Assembly: GCA_025935195.1 (NCBI GenBank)
Contig: JAICVS010000006.1
Location: 1-61,637 of the forward strand
Reading direction: 5' to 3'
DNA: 61,637 nt
From: Ktedonobacterales bacterium
Lineage (GTDB): Bacteria; Chloroflexota; Ktedonobacteria; Ktedonobacterales; JADMIN01
Shown piece by piece: positions 17,399 to 26,417 of this stretch. The number at the start of each line of letters is the position of its first letter. Position 1 is the first letter of the stretch. A model generated the notes under the pieces. The model saw nothing but the letters and a program-made list of their open reading frames with translations. It ran no database searches and was not told the origin of the DNA. A program made the translations under genes and the position numbers.

Positions 17399-17719
17399 TC
17401 AGCCCGTCCGCTCGCTCCGCCGCGCCCGCGCCAGTTCCCACTCGAAGAACCGCTTCAACACGAAGCGCAGGACGAAGATCGCCACGAACATAGCGAGCTG
17501 TTCCCACGAATGGATCAGGATCGTCTTGAGCAGCGTCCCCGCCAGCTTGAAGCTCAGCCCCGCGATCACCCCCTCCGCCACCAGCAGCCGCGCCCGCTCC
17601 GGCGCCCGCCGCGCCACCGCCCAAAGCGCCACCACCACATAGCCGACGATGATCAGCCCGCCCACCAGCTCGATTGCCGCCGCCCAGAAGCCGAGATCGA
17701 AGAGGCTATCTGGAACCAT
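17399..17719 (-). CDS. DUF1622-like membrane protein, short
   Basis: 106 residues with an N-terminal hydrophobic helix (IELVGGLIIVGYVVVALW) and the pattern SFKLAGTLLKTILIHSWEQLAMFVAIFVLR, which parallels the conserved half of DUF1622 proteins and of the gene just upstream. Its start overlaps the end of that upstream gene by 14 nt, so the two are coupled. The pair probably forms a hetero-oligomer in the membrane; the role of DUF1622 is unknown. Confidence 0.75.
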   Translation of the reverse strand: MVPDSLFDLGFWAAAIELVGGLIIVGYVVVALWAVARRAPERARLLVAEGVIAGLSFKLAGTLLKTILIHSWEQLAMFVAIFVLRFVLKRFFEWELARARRSERTG

Positions 17720-18170
17720 GCTGCTGCCCCGGCTCCGCCGGCTCACCTGCATCCGTCGCGCTTGGACGGCCATCTAGCAGCGACCCGAACGGCCGCCCGC
17801 CCCGCGCCACCACCGGCGCCGTTCCCTGTTCACGCGCTAGCGCCCGATCGATCTCCTTCTGCAAGAAGTAGTTCAGCGCCGTCCGGATGGCCGCGATTGC
17901 CGCCAGCAGCCCGATCTGTTGGAGTGTCGGCGCAATCGCCGTCCGCAGGATGTCCGCCGCCAGCTCGAACTCCAGCGCCACCGCCAGCCAGCGTGCCAGC
18001 CCCAGCCGCAGCTCCTCCTTCGCCTCCGGCGGCAGGCGCGGCCGCACGAACACCAGCAGCGCCCGCAACGTCGCCTCCAACGCCGCGATGCCGATGATCA
18101 CCGCCGCCGCGACCTCCACCCAGTTGGCGAGCTGCCCTGTCAAGTCTTTGAATATCTGTGTCAGATCCAT
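17706..18170 (-). CDS. DUF1622 family membrane protein
   Basis: 154 residues. Two or three helices: VEVAAAVIIGIAALEATL, then the family signature LARWLAVALEFELAADIL followed by TLQQIGLLAAIAAIRTALNYF. A polar tail of about 40 residues overlaps the start of the next, related gene. DUF1622 proteins are small bacterial inner-membrane proteins without an assigned activity. Starts at the ATG at 18170; no strong ribosome binding site is seen. Confidence 0.85.
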   Translation of the reverse strand: MDLTQIFKDLTGQLANWVEVAAAVIIGIAALEATLRALLVFVRPRLPPEAKEELRLGLARWLAVALEFELAADILRTAIAPTLQQIGLLAAIAAIRTALNYFLQKEIDRALAREQGTAPVVARGGRPFGSLLDGRPSATDAGEPAEPGQQHGSR

Positions 18171-18278
18171 ACCGCCTGCCTTCCAGCCTTCACAGCACCC
18201 TTGTATCCGACGGCATCCAGCCTATCACCCGCCCTCAATATGTCGCGCATGCCACGCCACGCCACGCCCGCGTACACC

Positions 18279-18953
18279 CTACGTGTCCGTGGCCTCCGGC
18301 GGCGCTAGTTGTACGTCCAGCATCCGAAAGCCCGCCTCCGCCCGCGTCGCGCCCGTCCGCACCGCCAGTGGCCGCGCGAACAGTGGCCCATCTGTCACCA
18401 GCGTGTGATACTCCCCACGCTCCCCGCACACATCAATGCCGCGCCGCTCGAACGCCCCGATCAGCTCCTCCGTCAGCGTTCGCCCCAGCCATGCCGCATC
18501 CGCCCGCGCCTCCTCCACGCACGTCAGCAGCGCCCGATGCCCTCGCGCCACCACCTCGCGCGCAAGCCGCCCCGGCTCCTCGCCCCAGATCGGCTCCACG
18601 TGCGCCAGCCCCGCCGCGCGCACCCGCTCCTCATACCACGCCCGCACGTCCGCCAGGTGAATATTGCCGAACACCACCGCGCCGAATCCATCCGCCCGCA
18701 GCTCCTCCAGCGCCCGTAGGAATGCCGCCTCGAACGTCTCCGCCGTCGTCGCGTACATCCGGCTCTCGATACCCAGCGCCTCCGCCTGCGCCCGCATCAC
18801 CGCCACCGGCACCCCATGAAAGCGCACCCGCCCCGACGGACCATCGTAGAGTGTCACCAGCCGCCGCACGTCATTCCCCGCCCGTACCGCGCGGTCCAAC
18901 GCCAGCATCGAGTCCTTCCCCCCACTGAACATCACCGCAATAGGCTCCGCCAT
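18279..18953 (-). CDS. Dph6-like ATP pyrophosphatase (diphthine-ammonia ligase family)
   Basis: 224 residues. The PP-loop SGGKDS is at residues 10-15 (AVMFSGGKDSMLAL), followed by family marks GNIHLADVRAWYE and GERGEYHTLVTDGP, the latter diagnostic of Dph6/MJ0570-type enzymes. In archaea and eukaryotes these amidate diphthine on EF2; bacteria lack diphthamide, so the bacterial substrate is unknown and an ATP-dependent amide or thio transfer is likely. The ATG at 18953 shares a base with the upstream stop codon (TGATG), with GGGAGG just before, so translation is coupled to the biotin carboxylase. An ATG at 18959 is an alternative. Confidence 0.88.
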   Translation of the reverse strand: MAEPIAVMFSGGKDSMLALDRAVRAGNDVRRLVTLYDGPSGRVRFHGVPVAVMRAQAEALGIESRMYATTAETFEAAFLRALEELRADGFGAVVFGNIHLADVRAWYEERVRAAGLAHVEPIWGEEPGRLAREVVARGHRALLTCVEEARADAAWLGRTLTEELIGAFERRGIDVCGERGEYHTLVTDGPLFARPLAVRTGATRAEAGFRMLDVQLAPPEATDT

Positions 18954-20590
18954 CACCATCCTCCCATCGCCGCGCGCCGTCCGGCCGCGCGCCAGCGTGA
19001 GCCATCCGCGGCCGTCCCGCCGCCGTTCGCTGCCCCGCGCCGCCGCTGCGCCTCGCGCGCGTCCGCCTCCTGCGTCACCAGCGCCGCCACCAGCGCCGCC
19101 AGCTCCTCCGGCGCCAGCGCATCCCCCCCATCCGCCGTCGCGCCATCCTCCGCTCCCGCCTCGGCCTCCGCTTCCACCTCCGGGTGCCACTCCTCCGCGA
19201 TGAAGTCCGTCGAGAAATCGCCCGCCAGGAAACGCGGCTGCCGCACCAGCCACTCGTGGAACGGAACCGTCGTCCGCACCCCCGCGATCGTGAACTCCTC
19301 CAGCGCCCGCCGCAGCCGCGCCAGCGCCTCCGTCCGGTCGCTGCCCCAGCAGATCAGCTTCGCCAGCAGCGAGTCGTAATACAGCGGCACGCGCATGCCG
19401 TCGTAGATGAAGCTATCCACACGCACGCCCGGCCCCAGCGGCTCGTGCAGCCCCGCGATGCTCCCCGTCGCCGGCATGAAGCGGTTCAGCGCATCCTCTG
19501 CCTGGATGCGCGCCTCCACCGCATGCCCCCGGAACACAATTTCCTCCTGCGTCACCGAGAGCGGCAGCCCCGCGGCCACCCGCAACTGCTCGCGCACCAG
19601 ATCCATCCCCGTGCGCAGCTCCGTCACCGGATGCTCCACCTGCAAGCGCGTGTTCACCTCTAGGAAATAGAAGCTCCTATCCGGCCCCAGCAGGAACTCC
19701 ACCGTCCCCGCATTGACGTACCCCGCCGCCCGTGCCAGCGCCACTGCCGCGCCCGTCAGCCGCCCGCGTAGCTCCGCATCCAGCGCCACCGAGGGCGACT
19801 CCTCCAGCAGCTTCTGATGCCGCCGCTGGATCGAGCACTCGCGCTCGCCCAGGTGAATCGCGTTCCCGTGCGTATCGCCAAAGATCTGCACCTCGATGTG
19901 CCGCGCCGGCGCCACCGCCTTCTCCAGATACACCGTATCGTCGCCGAACGCGCTCGCCGCCTCGCTCTTCGCCAGCCGCAGCGCCGCTTCCAGCTCCTCC
20001 GCGCCCCGCACGAAGCGGATGCCCTTGCCGCCGCCGCCCGCCGCCGCCTTGAGCAGCACCGGATAGCCGATCTCCGCCGCGATCTGCCGCGCCTGCGCCG
20101 CGCTCTCCAGCCCCGCGTTATACCCCGGCACAATCGGCACGCCCGCCGCCACCGCGATGCGCTTCGCCGCTGTCTTCTCGCCTAAGTCCCGCATCACCTG
20201 CCCCGGCGGCCCCACGAACACGATCCCCGCCGCCGTGCAGGCGTCCGCGAACTCCGCGTTCTCCGCCAGAAAACCGTACCCTGGATGGATCGCTCCGGCC
20301 CCCGTGGTGCGCGCCGCGTCCAGAATCTTCCCCACGTTCAGATAGCTCTCGCTGGACGGCGCCGGCCCCAGGTGAACCGCCTCGTCGGCCATACGCACGT
20401 GCGGCGCGTCGCGGTCGGCGTCGCTGAACACCGCCACCGACCCCAGTCCCAGGTCGCGGCAGGCGCGGACGATCCGCACCGCGATCTCGCCCCGATTGGC
20501 GATCAGCACCTTATTGAACGGAAACCGCTCCAGCTCGCTCCCCCGCGCCGTCCGCGCGGATGCCGAGGAGCGTGATGCGCTACGTGCCAT
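18953..20590 (-). CDS. accC: Acetyl/acyl-CoA carboxylase biotin carboxylase subunit
   Basis: 545 residues. The ATP-grasp enzyme starts with FNKVLIANRGEIAVRI near residue 25 and keeps the glycine loop AAAGGGGKGIRF, the HLGERECSIQRRHQK block and EVNTRLQVEHPVTE. It carboxylates biotin on a carrier protein with ATP and bicarbonate. Standard AccC is about 450 residues; here about 75 extra Ala/Glu/Gly-rich residues follow the core and do not contain a biotin-attachment MKM motif. No accB or carboxyltransferase gene is nearby, so it may serve acetyl-CoA or another acyl-CoA carboxylase. It is coupled to the Dph6-like gene. Confidence 0.92.
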   Translation of the reverse strand: MARSASRSSASARTARGSELERFPFNKVLIANRGEIAVRIVRACRDLGLGSVAVFSDADRDAPHVRMADEAVHLGPAPSSESYLNVGKILDAARTTGAGAIHPGYGFLAENAEFADACTAAGIVFVGPPGQVMRDLGEKTAAKRIAVAAGVPIVPGYNAGLESAAQARQIAAEIGYPVLLKAAAGGGGKGIRFVRGAEELEAALRLAKSEAASAFGDDTVYLEKAVAPARHIEVQIFGDTHGNAIHLGERECSIQRRHQKLLEESPSVALDAELRGRLTGAAVALARAAGYVNAGTVEFLLGPDRSFYFLEVNTRLQVEHPVTELRTGMDLVREQLRVAAGLPLSVTQEEIVFRGHAVEARIQAEDALNRFMPATGSIAGLHEPLGPGVRVDSFIYDGMRVPLYYDSLLAKLICWGSDRTEALARLRRALEEFTIAGVRTTVPFHEWLVRQPRFLAGDFSTDFIAEEWHPEVEAEAEAGAEDGATADGGDALAPEELAALVAALVTQEADAREAQRRRGAANGGGTAADGSRWRAAGRRAAMGGW

Positions 20591-20760
20591 GCCATCCCCG
20601 CTTCGTCTGTATCTCGTCGTGTCGTCTTTGTATCGTCTCTCGCACTGGCTGCCGGAAAGAACACCGGACGGCGCCTCGCGCGTCGCAGTATATCATGCCT
20701 CACCTAGCGTCCGCCGGCCATTGATAGCCGCGCCAGCCCGCATGCCTTGCCCCTCACACA

Positions 20761-22320
20761 TCAGGCAGATACATCCGATAGAGCGCCTGATGCCCTTCTG
20801 GGGAATCGCCCCGCAGCCACAGATATGTCCCCTGCCCCTTGTGGCCCATCCCCAACCGAGACCTGACCATCCCAGCACACATCCGGACATTGCCCATCAG
20901 AGGGCAGTATCGGCGTCGCGTAGGACGTCCACCGTCCCGCGCCCGCATCCCATAGCCACAGGTGCTTCCCGAAGCTGGACGGCTCGTGATTGAGGACCGA
21001 TTGATCGCCCTCGCCCGGCACCCGCTCCCCCGGCCCCACGCCCAGCGCCAGCAGCTTCCCGCCCGTCGTCACCCCCAGCAGCCGCGTGATACCCAGCCGG
21101 TCCACCGTCGCCCCCGGCACGGGCAACGGCGGCAGCGGCGCCCAGTGCGCCCCATCGCTGATCTGCGCGACCCGCACGCGAAAGAGCATCCCCGGCTCGG
21201 CGGCGCTTTGCGTCAGGTAGATCGGATGCCCCCGCGTCGGCTCGACCGACCGCACACCCAAGACCGGCCAGGGAGCATACATGTCCGGCAGCCGACCCAG
21301 CGCATGCCAATTCTGCCCGGCGTCGCTCGTCGTCCACAGAATCGTCTCCATCTTCCCATCCGCATCCTGGCGGTGCGTCGCCTGCACCTCGCTCTTCCCA
21401 TCCGCGTGTACGCTATAGGCGCTGAAGCGTGGTGTCTCCAGCTGAACGGCGGGATGGAGCGAGTCGGTTGTCGTCTCCCAGTCCTTCGTCCACGTCTTCC
21501 CATTGTCGCCGCTGCGATACTCCACTGTCGTCAGGTTGTAGGCAAAGGTCGTGGCATCTCCCTGCCGCACGTTCCGGCCATTGAACTGCGTGCTGTACGT
21601 CACGTACAGCGTATGCGCCGTGCTCCACACATTTACCTCACACTGATCCGCATGCGCCGGCAGTGGCGGCAGCAACTCCGCCACCTGCCACGTATCGCCG
21701 TCGTCGTCGCTCGTCAGCGCGCTCGCCGACGTGCATCTCGCATTCTCGGCCTGCGCGAACAATCGTCGCGGCGCGTCCGGCGCGGTCATCACGCTGCAAT
21801 ACCGCCCTGTCACCGCCGGTGTCCGCAACCGCTGCCACGTCCGCCCCGAATCGCGCGTGCGCCACAGCGTAATCGGCCCAACATCTGGATTGACCGCCTC
21901 CCGGCCGGCCACACCCCGACAGGCGTAGACCGTCGCCGCATCGTCGGGCGCCGCCCAGAAAAAGCGCAGCGTCCCATCCTCCACGCCCGGCAGCGCGATC
22001 TGTTCCCACCCCGCGCCCGCCGCCATCTGCCATCGCCCCGGCGTGATCGTCGCCCGCTCCAGCCGCGGCACACCCAGCAGTTGAATCTGCGCCCGCGCAT
22101 CCCGCCAGATCGCTCCCACGTCCGGCGCTCGCAACAGGCCGATCTGCGCCGCCAGCACTGTCACCGCCAGCAGCACCGCCAGCGCCGCCCCACCCCCGCG
22201 CGCCAGCTTCTGCCGCCGCGTCAGCCGGCGCCCGACGCTCGCCGGCACATCCGGCAGCTCACCCCGCTCCACTCGCGCTTCCGCCGCCTCGTCCGCGACC
22301 TGATCATCCGGCTCCGCCAT
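20761..22320 (-). CDS. Membrane-anchored BNR-repeat (sialidase-type propeller) protein
   Basis: 519 residues. A basic cytoplasmic N-terminus (RRLTRRQKLARGG) is followed by one helix at about 43-63, then a large extracytoplasmic domain with at least four Asp-box/BNR turns (TRDSGRTW, SDDDGDTW, SGDNGKTW, TSDAGQNW). Asp boxes mark beta-propellers of the sialidase/Vps10 type, but sialidase catalytic residues are not evident. GGGAGGG precedes the ATG at 22320. It lies downstream of a second such protein and an ECF sigma factor on the same strand, so a sensor or sigma-regulatory role is possible. Confidence 0.75.
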   Translation of the reverse strand: MAEPDDQVADEAAEARVERGELPDVPASVGRRLTRRQKLARGGGAALAVLLAVTVLAAQIGLLRAPDVGAIWRDARAQIQLLGVPRLERATITPGRWQMAAGAGWEQIALPGVEDGTLRFFWAAPDDAATVYACRGVAGREAVNPDVGPITLWRTRDSGRTWQRLRTPAVTGRYCSVMTAPDAPRRLFAQAENARCTSASALTSDDDGDTWQVAELLPPLPAHADQCEVNVWSTAHTLYVTYSTQFNGRNVRQGDATTFAYNLTTVEYRSGDNGKTWTKDWETTTDSLHPAVQLETPRFSAYSVHADGKSEVQATHRQDADGKMETILWTTSDAGQNWHALGRLPDMYAPWPVLGVRSVEPTRGHPIYLTQSAAEPGMLFRVRVAQISDGAHWAPLPPLPVPGATVDRLGITRLLGVTTGGKLLALGVGPGERVPGEGDQSVLNHEPSSFGKHLWLWDAGAGRWTSYATPILPSDGQCPDVCWDGQVSVGDGPQGAGDISVAAGRFPRRASGALSDVSA

Positions 22321-22464
22321 CGCTCGTCCCTCCCGGCCGGCGCCCGCTTCCCTGCTCCGGATCATAGCGCGCGACGGCCGGACCTCACCACATGCGGTGG
22401 TAGCGAGGACCGGCCATCAATTTACCTATGGCGGCGATGTCACCGTTTCAACCTCTGGCTCGCC

Positions 22465-24045
22465 TCATCCGAAGCGCACGATGTTGAACGTCGGGCTACT
22501 CGAGAGATCATCCGGCGACGAGAGCGTCACCACCCGTTGCCCGCCATCCGTGACGAACACATTAGGCGTTCCTTGTCCCAGCTTCACTGGTCGCGTCACG
22601 CGCGCCCAGCCTTGCAGCCCTGGCCTCCATGCATAACACGCCACCGTCACCGCCCCGGCCGCCGAGACCTTTTCGGTCGCGAACGCCACCACCAGCGAGC
22701 CGTCCGCCAGCGTCGCGAGACTCGTCTGCAGCGCGTGCGCCTCCCCAGGCAACCCCGCCTTCGCCGGCGCCGGCGCCCAGCTCTGCCCACTGTCCGTGCT
22801 CGCGTAGAACGTCTTCACGCCGCTCGCATCCGGAACCGACGCGAACAGTGTCACCTGCCCGGCGGTGTCGCTCGTGCTCGCCGCCACCAGCGCCACGTCC
22901 GCCCGCGCCACCGGTCCCCGCGTCACCGTCACCTCCGTCCAGTGCGCGCCCGCGTCGTCGCTGCGCCACAGCCGCCGCGCCGTCGGCAGCGTATTGGGAT
23001 CGCTGCTCGAGCACACGTCCGCCGTCCGCGCGAAGAGCGTCTCCCCGTGCGGTGCCGCGAGGTAGTCACAGACGTGCAGCCCCTGCGCCGCCAACCCGGC
23101 ATCTGCCAGCCGCCACGTCTTCCCCCCATCCTCCGTGCTCGCGATGCGGATGTCCGCAGCCGTCGCCAGCGCCGTTGGGCTATTCAGCATCCCCGCGTAG
23201 AGTCGGCTGCCCTGCGCCTGCAAGATCCACGATGGGTAGAAGAAGAACACCCCGCCGTCGAAGAGCGTTCCCGGCACTGGCAGCCGCGGCACATTCCAAT
23301 GCGCCCCCCGGTCCGTGCTGTAATATTCACGCGGGCAAATCGCGCCTTTCTGCGTCGCGTCCGCCGGGCATCCGTTCGGATCCCCACGCGCGAAGCCCAG
23401 GTCCGCCCGCAGGAACACATTCGACGCATCCGCCGGATTCACCCCCAGGTGCAGCGCGCTCACCGATGCGCCCGTAGTGTTCGCTCCGGGAATCGCCAGA
23501 TCACTCCATGTCGCCCCGCCGTCGTCGCTGCGCCGCAGCACCGGACCCTGGCGGTTGTCCGCATACTCGTAGACCACGCGCGGATCGCTCGGCGCCACCA
23601 CCGGCAGTCCCGGCTGCCCCGTGTAGGTCGCCGCCACACGCAGCCCTGGACCGTCATCGCCGGGATTCCCCACCGACGTGCCACCGTGGCTCGCCAGCAG
23701 CGCGAACACGCTCGCCAGCAGCCCCACCACGACCACCGCCGCCACCAGCCCGCCGATTCGGCCGAGCCGGCCCGGCCCCTGCGCCACGTGCCGCACACTG
23801 ACCGCCGGCAGCTCCGCGCTCGTCGTCGCAAGCTCCACCGTCCGTAGCGGCCGGCTCGCCACGCGCGTATCCGCGCCTTCCAGCGCCGCGCGCAGCCGCG
23901 CATTGAACTCCTCGGCCCGCGGCACATCCCGCGCCCACGCGACCCCATCCGCCGCGATCTCCCGCTGTATCCCCTCCAGTTCGCGTGGCAGCGGCTCAGC
24001 CTCCCCGCCGCCCGTCATCGTCTCGTCGTGTTCCTGGCTCATCAT
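22465..24045 (-). CDS. Membrane-anchored BNR-repeat protein, candidate anti-sigma factor
   Basis: 526 residues: a cytoplasmic N-terminal part of about 95 residues, one helix (98-118), then an extracytoplasmic propeller with at least five Asp boxes (SDDGGATW, STDRGAHW, STEDGGKTW, SDDAGAHW, STDSGQSW). The gene follows an ECF sigma factor by 144 nt on the same strand, which is the usual place of its anti-sigma factor. The cytoplasmic part lacks the HxxxCxxC zinc motif of classical anti-sigma factors, so the role is inference. It starts at tandem ATG codons after AGAGG. Confidence 0.72.
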   Translation of the reverse strand: MMSQEHDETMTGGGEAEPLPRELEGIQREIAADGVAWARDVPRAEEFNARLRAALEGADTRVASRPLRTVELATTSAELPAVSVRHVAQGPGRLGRIGGLVAAVVVVGLLASVFALLASHGGTSVGNPGDDGPGLRVAATYTGQPGLPVVAPSDPRVVYEYADNRQGPVLRRSDDGGATWSDLAIPGANTTGASVSALHLGVNPADASNVFLRADLGFARGDPNGCPADATQKGAICPREYYSTDRGAHWNVPRLPVPGTLFDGGVFFFYPSWILQAQGSRLYAGMLNSPTALATAADIRIASTEDGGKTWRLADAGLAAQGLHVCDYLAAPHGETLFARTADVCSSSDPNTLPTARRLWRSDDAGAHWTEVTVTRGPVARADVALVAASTSDTAGQVTLFASVPDASGVKTFYASTDSGQSWAPAPAKAGLPGEAHALQTSLATLADGSLVVAFATEKVSAAGAVTVACYAWRPGLQGWARVTRPVKLGQGTPNVFVTDGGQRVVTLSSPDDLSSSPTFNIVRFG

Positions 24046-24189
24046 CCAGCCTCTTCTATCTGCGCGCCCGGCATCCGCTTGCTGTGGATACCGCGCATCT
24101 CCTCATCACTCGTCACGTCTCTGAGGCCTCAGCCCCCACTGACCGTACGCCGGCACTTCAGTGCCGCGATCCCACCCACACCGGCCGTC

Positions 24190-24834
24190 TCACGTCCCCC
24201 CAACCGCCTCTTGCCGCCCCGAATCGCGCAGCCGTTGCCGCAGCAGCGACAGCGCCCGCCGCAGCCGTGTGCGCACCGTCGCCGCCGGCACGCCTATCGC
24301 CGCCTCGATCTCCGTCGCGTCCATCCCCGCGTAGTAGCGCAGCAGCACCACCATCCGCAGGTCCGCCTCCAGATCGTTGATCGCCTGGCGCAGATCCAGC
24401 GACCGCGCGTGTCCTAAGGCCCCCGGCTCCGTCCCAAGCGCCGCCAGCCGCTCCGTCTCTTCCGACCCCAGCGGCAGCTGCGTGCGCCGCACCGTGCCGA
24501 AATGCCCGCGCTGCCACTGCCGGCACACATTCACCGCGATCTGCATCAGCCACGGCCGCAGCGCCTCCGCGTCGCGCAGGCTCTCCCGCGCCTGCCACGC
24601 CCGCAGCGCCGCCTCCTGGGCCGCGTCCTCCGCATCCGCGAAGCCCACCAGCGCCGCCGTCACACGCAGCAGCGCCGGCGTGTGCTGCTCCACCAGCCGC
24701 AGGAACTCCTCGCGATCCATCACCTCTGGTCCCTTCAGCGTCCCCGGCGCTCCCGCCATCCCGGCCATCCCCGCCGCAGCCACCGCGCGGGTGGAAGCCG
24801 TCGCGGGCTCGATACGCTCTCTCTGCCATGCCAT
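24190..24834 (-). CDS. ECF-type RNA polymerase sigma factor
   Basis: 214 residues from the ATG at 24834 (AAAGGG 7 nt upstream); a start at 24720 with AAGGGA 9 nt upstream would give 176 residues and loses only a low-complexity leader. Region 2 is EEFLRLVEQHTPALLR...DAEDAAQEAALRAW, the -10 recognition helix follows (LRPWLMQIAVNVC), and region 4 is DLRMVVLLRYYAGMDATEIEAAIGV with the helix-turn-helix continuing to RTRLRRALSLLRQRL. Regions 1 and 3 are absent, as in ECF factors. It should direct transcription in response to an envelope signal, with the adjacent BNR membrane protein as likely partner. Confidence 0.92.
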   Translation of the reverse strand: MAWQRERIEPATASTRAVAAAGMAGMAGAPGTLKGPEVMDREEFLRLVEQHTPALLRVTAALVGFADAEDAAQEAALRAWQARESLRDAEALRPWLMQIAVNVCRQWQRGHFGTVRRTQLPLGSEETERLAALGTEPGALGHARSLDLRQAINDLEADLRMVVLLRYYAGMDATEIEAAIGVPAATVRTRLRRALSLLRQRLRDSGRQEAVGGT

Positions 24835-24949
24835 CCCGACACCCTTTCTGACGTGGGAGCCACAGCATCCTCCCACCGGCCAGTACGATGCAGCGAGATA
24901 CCCCAAGTGTTTGCGCCGCCGGCGCGAATCGCCCAAACCTCGCCTTCTC

Positions 24950-24988
24950 ACCGCAGTGCGGCTGATCTTTCACCTGCCGCACTGCGGT
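24950..24988. promoter_or_regulatory. 12-bp inverted repeat over a promoter, candidate operator
   Basis: Arms ACCGCAGTGCGG (24950-24961) and CCGCACTGCGGT (24977-24988) are perfect over 12 bp with a 15-bp centre. A -10-like TATAGT (24991-24996) for the plus-strand gene at 25044 lies two bases beyond the right arm, so a bound protein would cover the -35 to -10 spacer. The repeat also stands about 115 bp upstream of the divergent sigma-factor start. No T-tract follows, which argues against a terminator. Confidence 0.55.
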
Positions 24989-25043
24989 GCTATAGTCTGT
25001 GGCACCAGCTTGGTATCGCCGCTGGTGGCAGGAGGTGTTCTCC

Positions 25044-25454
25044 ATGCGACGCATCGTGTTCTGGCCCTCGCTCGCCGCGCTCGTGCTGCTGGCCGTTCCC
25101 GTCGCGCTCAGCGTCGAGGTCTCGCTGCACGGCGCGCTGATCAACGTCAACCAGGAGCGATTCCCCGGCGCGGTCTGGTTCATTATCCTCGCTGGCGCGG
25201 CCGGCGAGATTGCCGCGCTCTTCATGCTCATCGTGGGAATTGCCGCCTTCATCTCGGCGGTCCGCCGACACCAGGGAATCTGGGCGCTAGCCATCGCCCT
25301 CGCGCTCCCCCTCAGCGCCTACGGCTGCGACGCCTTTGGCTTCAACGACGGCCCCATTGGCCTGCTCGCGCTCTTCCTCCCCATCGCCACCCTGCTCTAC
25401 GCCCTGCGCCTGCCCACCTCCGATCCCACCTCCACACCGTCCACCGCGCCCTAG
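25044..25454 (+). CDS. Small integral membrane protein (hypothetical)
   Basis: 136 residues from an ATG with GGAGGT placed 8 nt upstream. Four hydrophobic helices are visible: FWPSLAALVLLAVPVALSV, VWFIILAGAAGEIAALFML, GIWALAIALALPLSAYG and PIGLLALFLPIATLLYAL. No family is recognised. It is divergent from the ECF sigma gene and preceded by a palindrome over its promoter, so it may be a target of local regulation. Confidence 0.7.
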   Translation: MRRIVFWPSLAALVLLAVPVALSVEVSLHGALINVNQERFPGAVWFIILAGAAGEIAALFMLIVGIAAFISAVRRHQGIWALAIALALPLSAYGCDAFGFNDGPIGLLALFLPIATLLYALRLPTSDPTSTPSTAP

Positions 25455-25506
25455 CCATCCACCGCTCATCCGCCTCTGTCGCACCTCACAAACAGAAGGC
25501 GCATCT

Positions 25507-25827
25507 ATGCCCTACGACGAGTTCACCGCCTTCGTGGTCGATCAGCTCCGCGCGCTCGGCCCCATCATCGCCCGCCCCATGTTCGGCGCGTATGGCCTCT
25601 ATCATCACGGCGCTTTCTTCGCCATCTCCTCCGGCGGCCGCCTCTACTTCAAGACCACTCCCGCCACCCGCGCGGACTACGAGCGCCACGGCATGCGCCC
25701 CTTCCACCCCAACCCTCGCCAGACCCTCGTCAACTACTACGAAGTCCCCGCCGACATCCTCGAAGACCCTGTCCTCCTCACCCGCTGGGCCCGCACTGCC
25801 CTCGGCCTCCCCACCAACCCAGACTAG
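25507..25827 (+). CDS. TfoX/Sxy N-terminal domain protein
   Basis: 106 residues, AGAAGG ahead of the ATG at 25507. The pattern LGPIIARPMFGAYGLYHHGAFFAI...LYFKT covers the whole TfoX_N domain; the C-terminal domain of competence regulator TfoX is absent, which is normal for these short proteins. Their role outside competence is unclear. It lies 52 nt downstream of the membrane protein gene and could be co-transcribed. Confidence 0.88.
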   Translation: MPYDEFTAFVVDQLRALGPIIARPMFGAYGLYHHGAFFAISSGGRLYFKTTPATRADYERHGMRPFHPNPRQTLVNYYEVPADILEDPVLLTRWARTALGLPTNPD

Positions 25828-25975
25828 ACTGACCGTGGAAAGCACACGAAAGCCAGTCGTGAGGCTCGCGCGCCTTCCTGTGACCGCAATGGGAGCCCCG
25901 GCGTCCATACTCCACTGTGCGCGGCGCATCCCGCCGCCAACGCAGCAACCGGAATAGCCCCCAAGGAGGCTCACT

Positions 25976-26416
25976 ATGCGCGTCGAGTTCTCGGCGGCAC
26001 ACGCCGAATACCGTCCACTGGAATCTCTCGGTCGCTACCTCGTCGTCGCCCTCTTCGTTTTGCACGGGCTGATCCACGCCATGGGCTTCGCCGCCGTCTG
26101 GCAGTTGGGGCAGTTCAATGCCGTATCCAACATACCCACGCTTCCGCCCCACCTCACGGCCGCATCCCCGCTCGTCGCCGGCCTCGGCATCCTCTGGCTG
26201 GCCGCAGCGCTCATCTTCCTCGCCGCCGCGGCGGGCCTCGCCATGTCAAGCCCCTGGTGGCGGACGGCAGCCGCCGTGGCCGCCCTCCTGTCGCTGCTTC
26301 TCTGCATCATGTGGTGGAACGACGCCCCATTCGGCGCCGTTGTAGACATCGCGATCCTGGTCGGGCTGACCATCTCGACCTGGCTCATACGAGCGACACG
26401 ACCGAAAGGAGCCTGA
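25976..26416 (+). CDS. Integral membrane protein (hypothetical)
   Basis: 146 residues with AAGGAGG 7 nt before the ATG. Four helices: YLVVALFVLHGLIHAMGF, LVAGLGILWLAAALIFLAAA, TAAAVAALLSLLLCIMWW and VVDIAILVGLTISTWLI. A HGxxHxxGF element in helix 1 could bind a ligand or haem-like group, but this is speculative. Its stop is one base before the ATG of the flavodoxin gene, so the two form an operon. Confidence 0.72.
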   Translation: MRVEFSAAHAEYRPLESLGRYLVVALFVLHGLIHAMGFAAVWQLGQFNAVSNIPTLPPHLTAASPLVAGLGILWLAAALIFLAAAAGLAMSSPWWRTAAAVAALLSLLLCIMWWNDAPFGAVVDIAILVGLTISTWLIRATRPKGA

Positions 26417-26417
26417 G

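Noticed and set aside
20962-23847. A 961-codon plus-strand open frame
   Set aside because: Antisense to the two BNR-repeat genes; Arg/His/Pro-rich with no domain.
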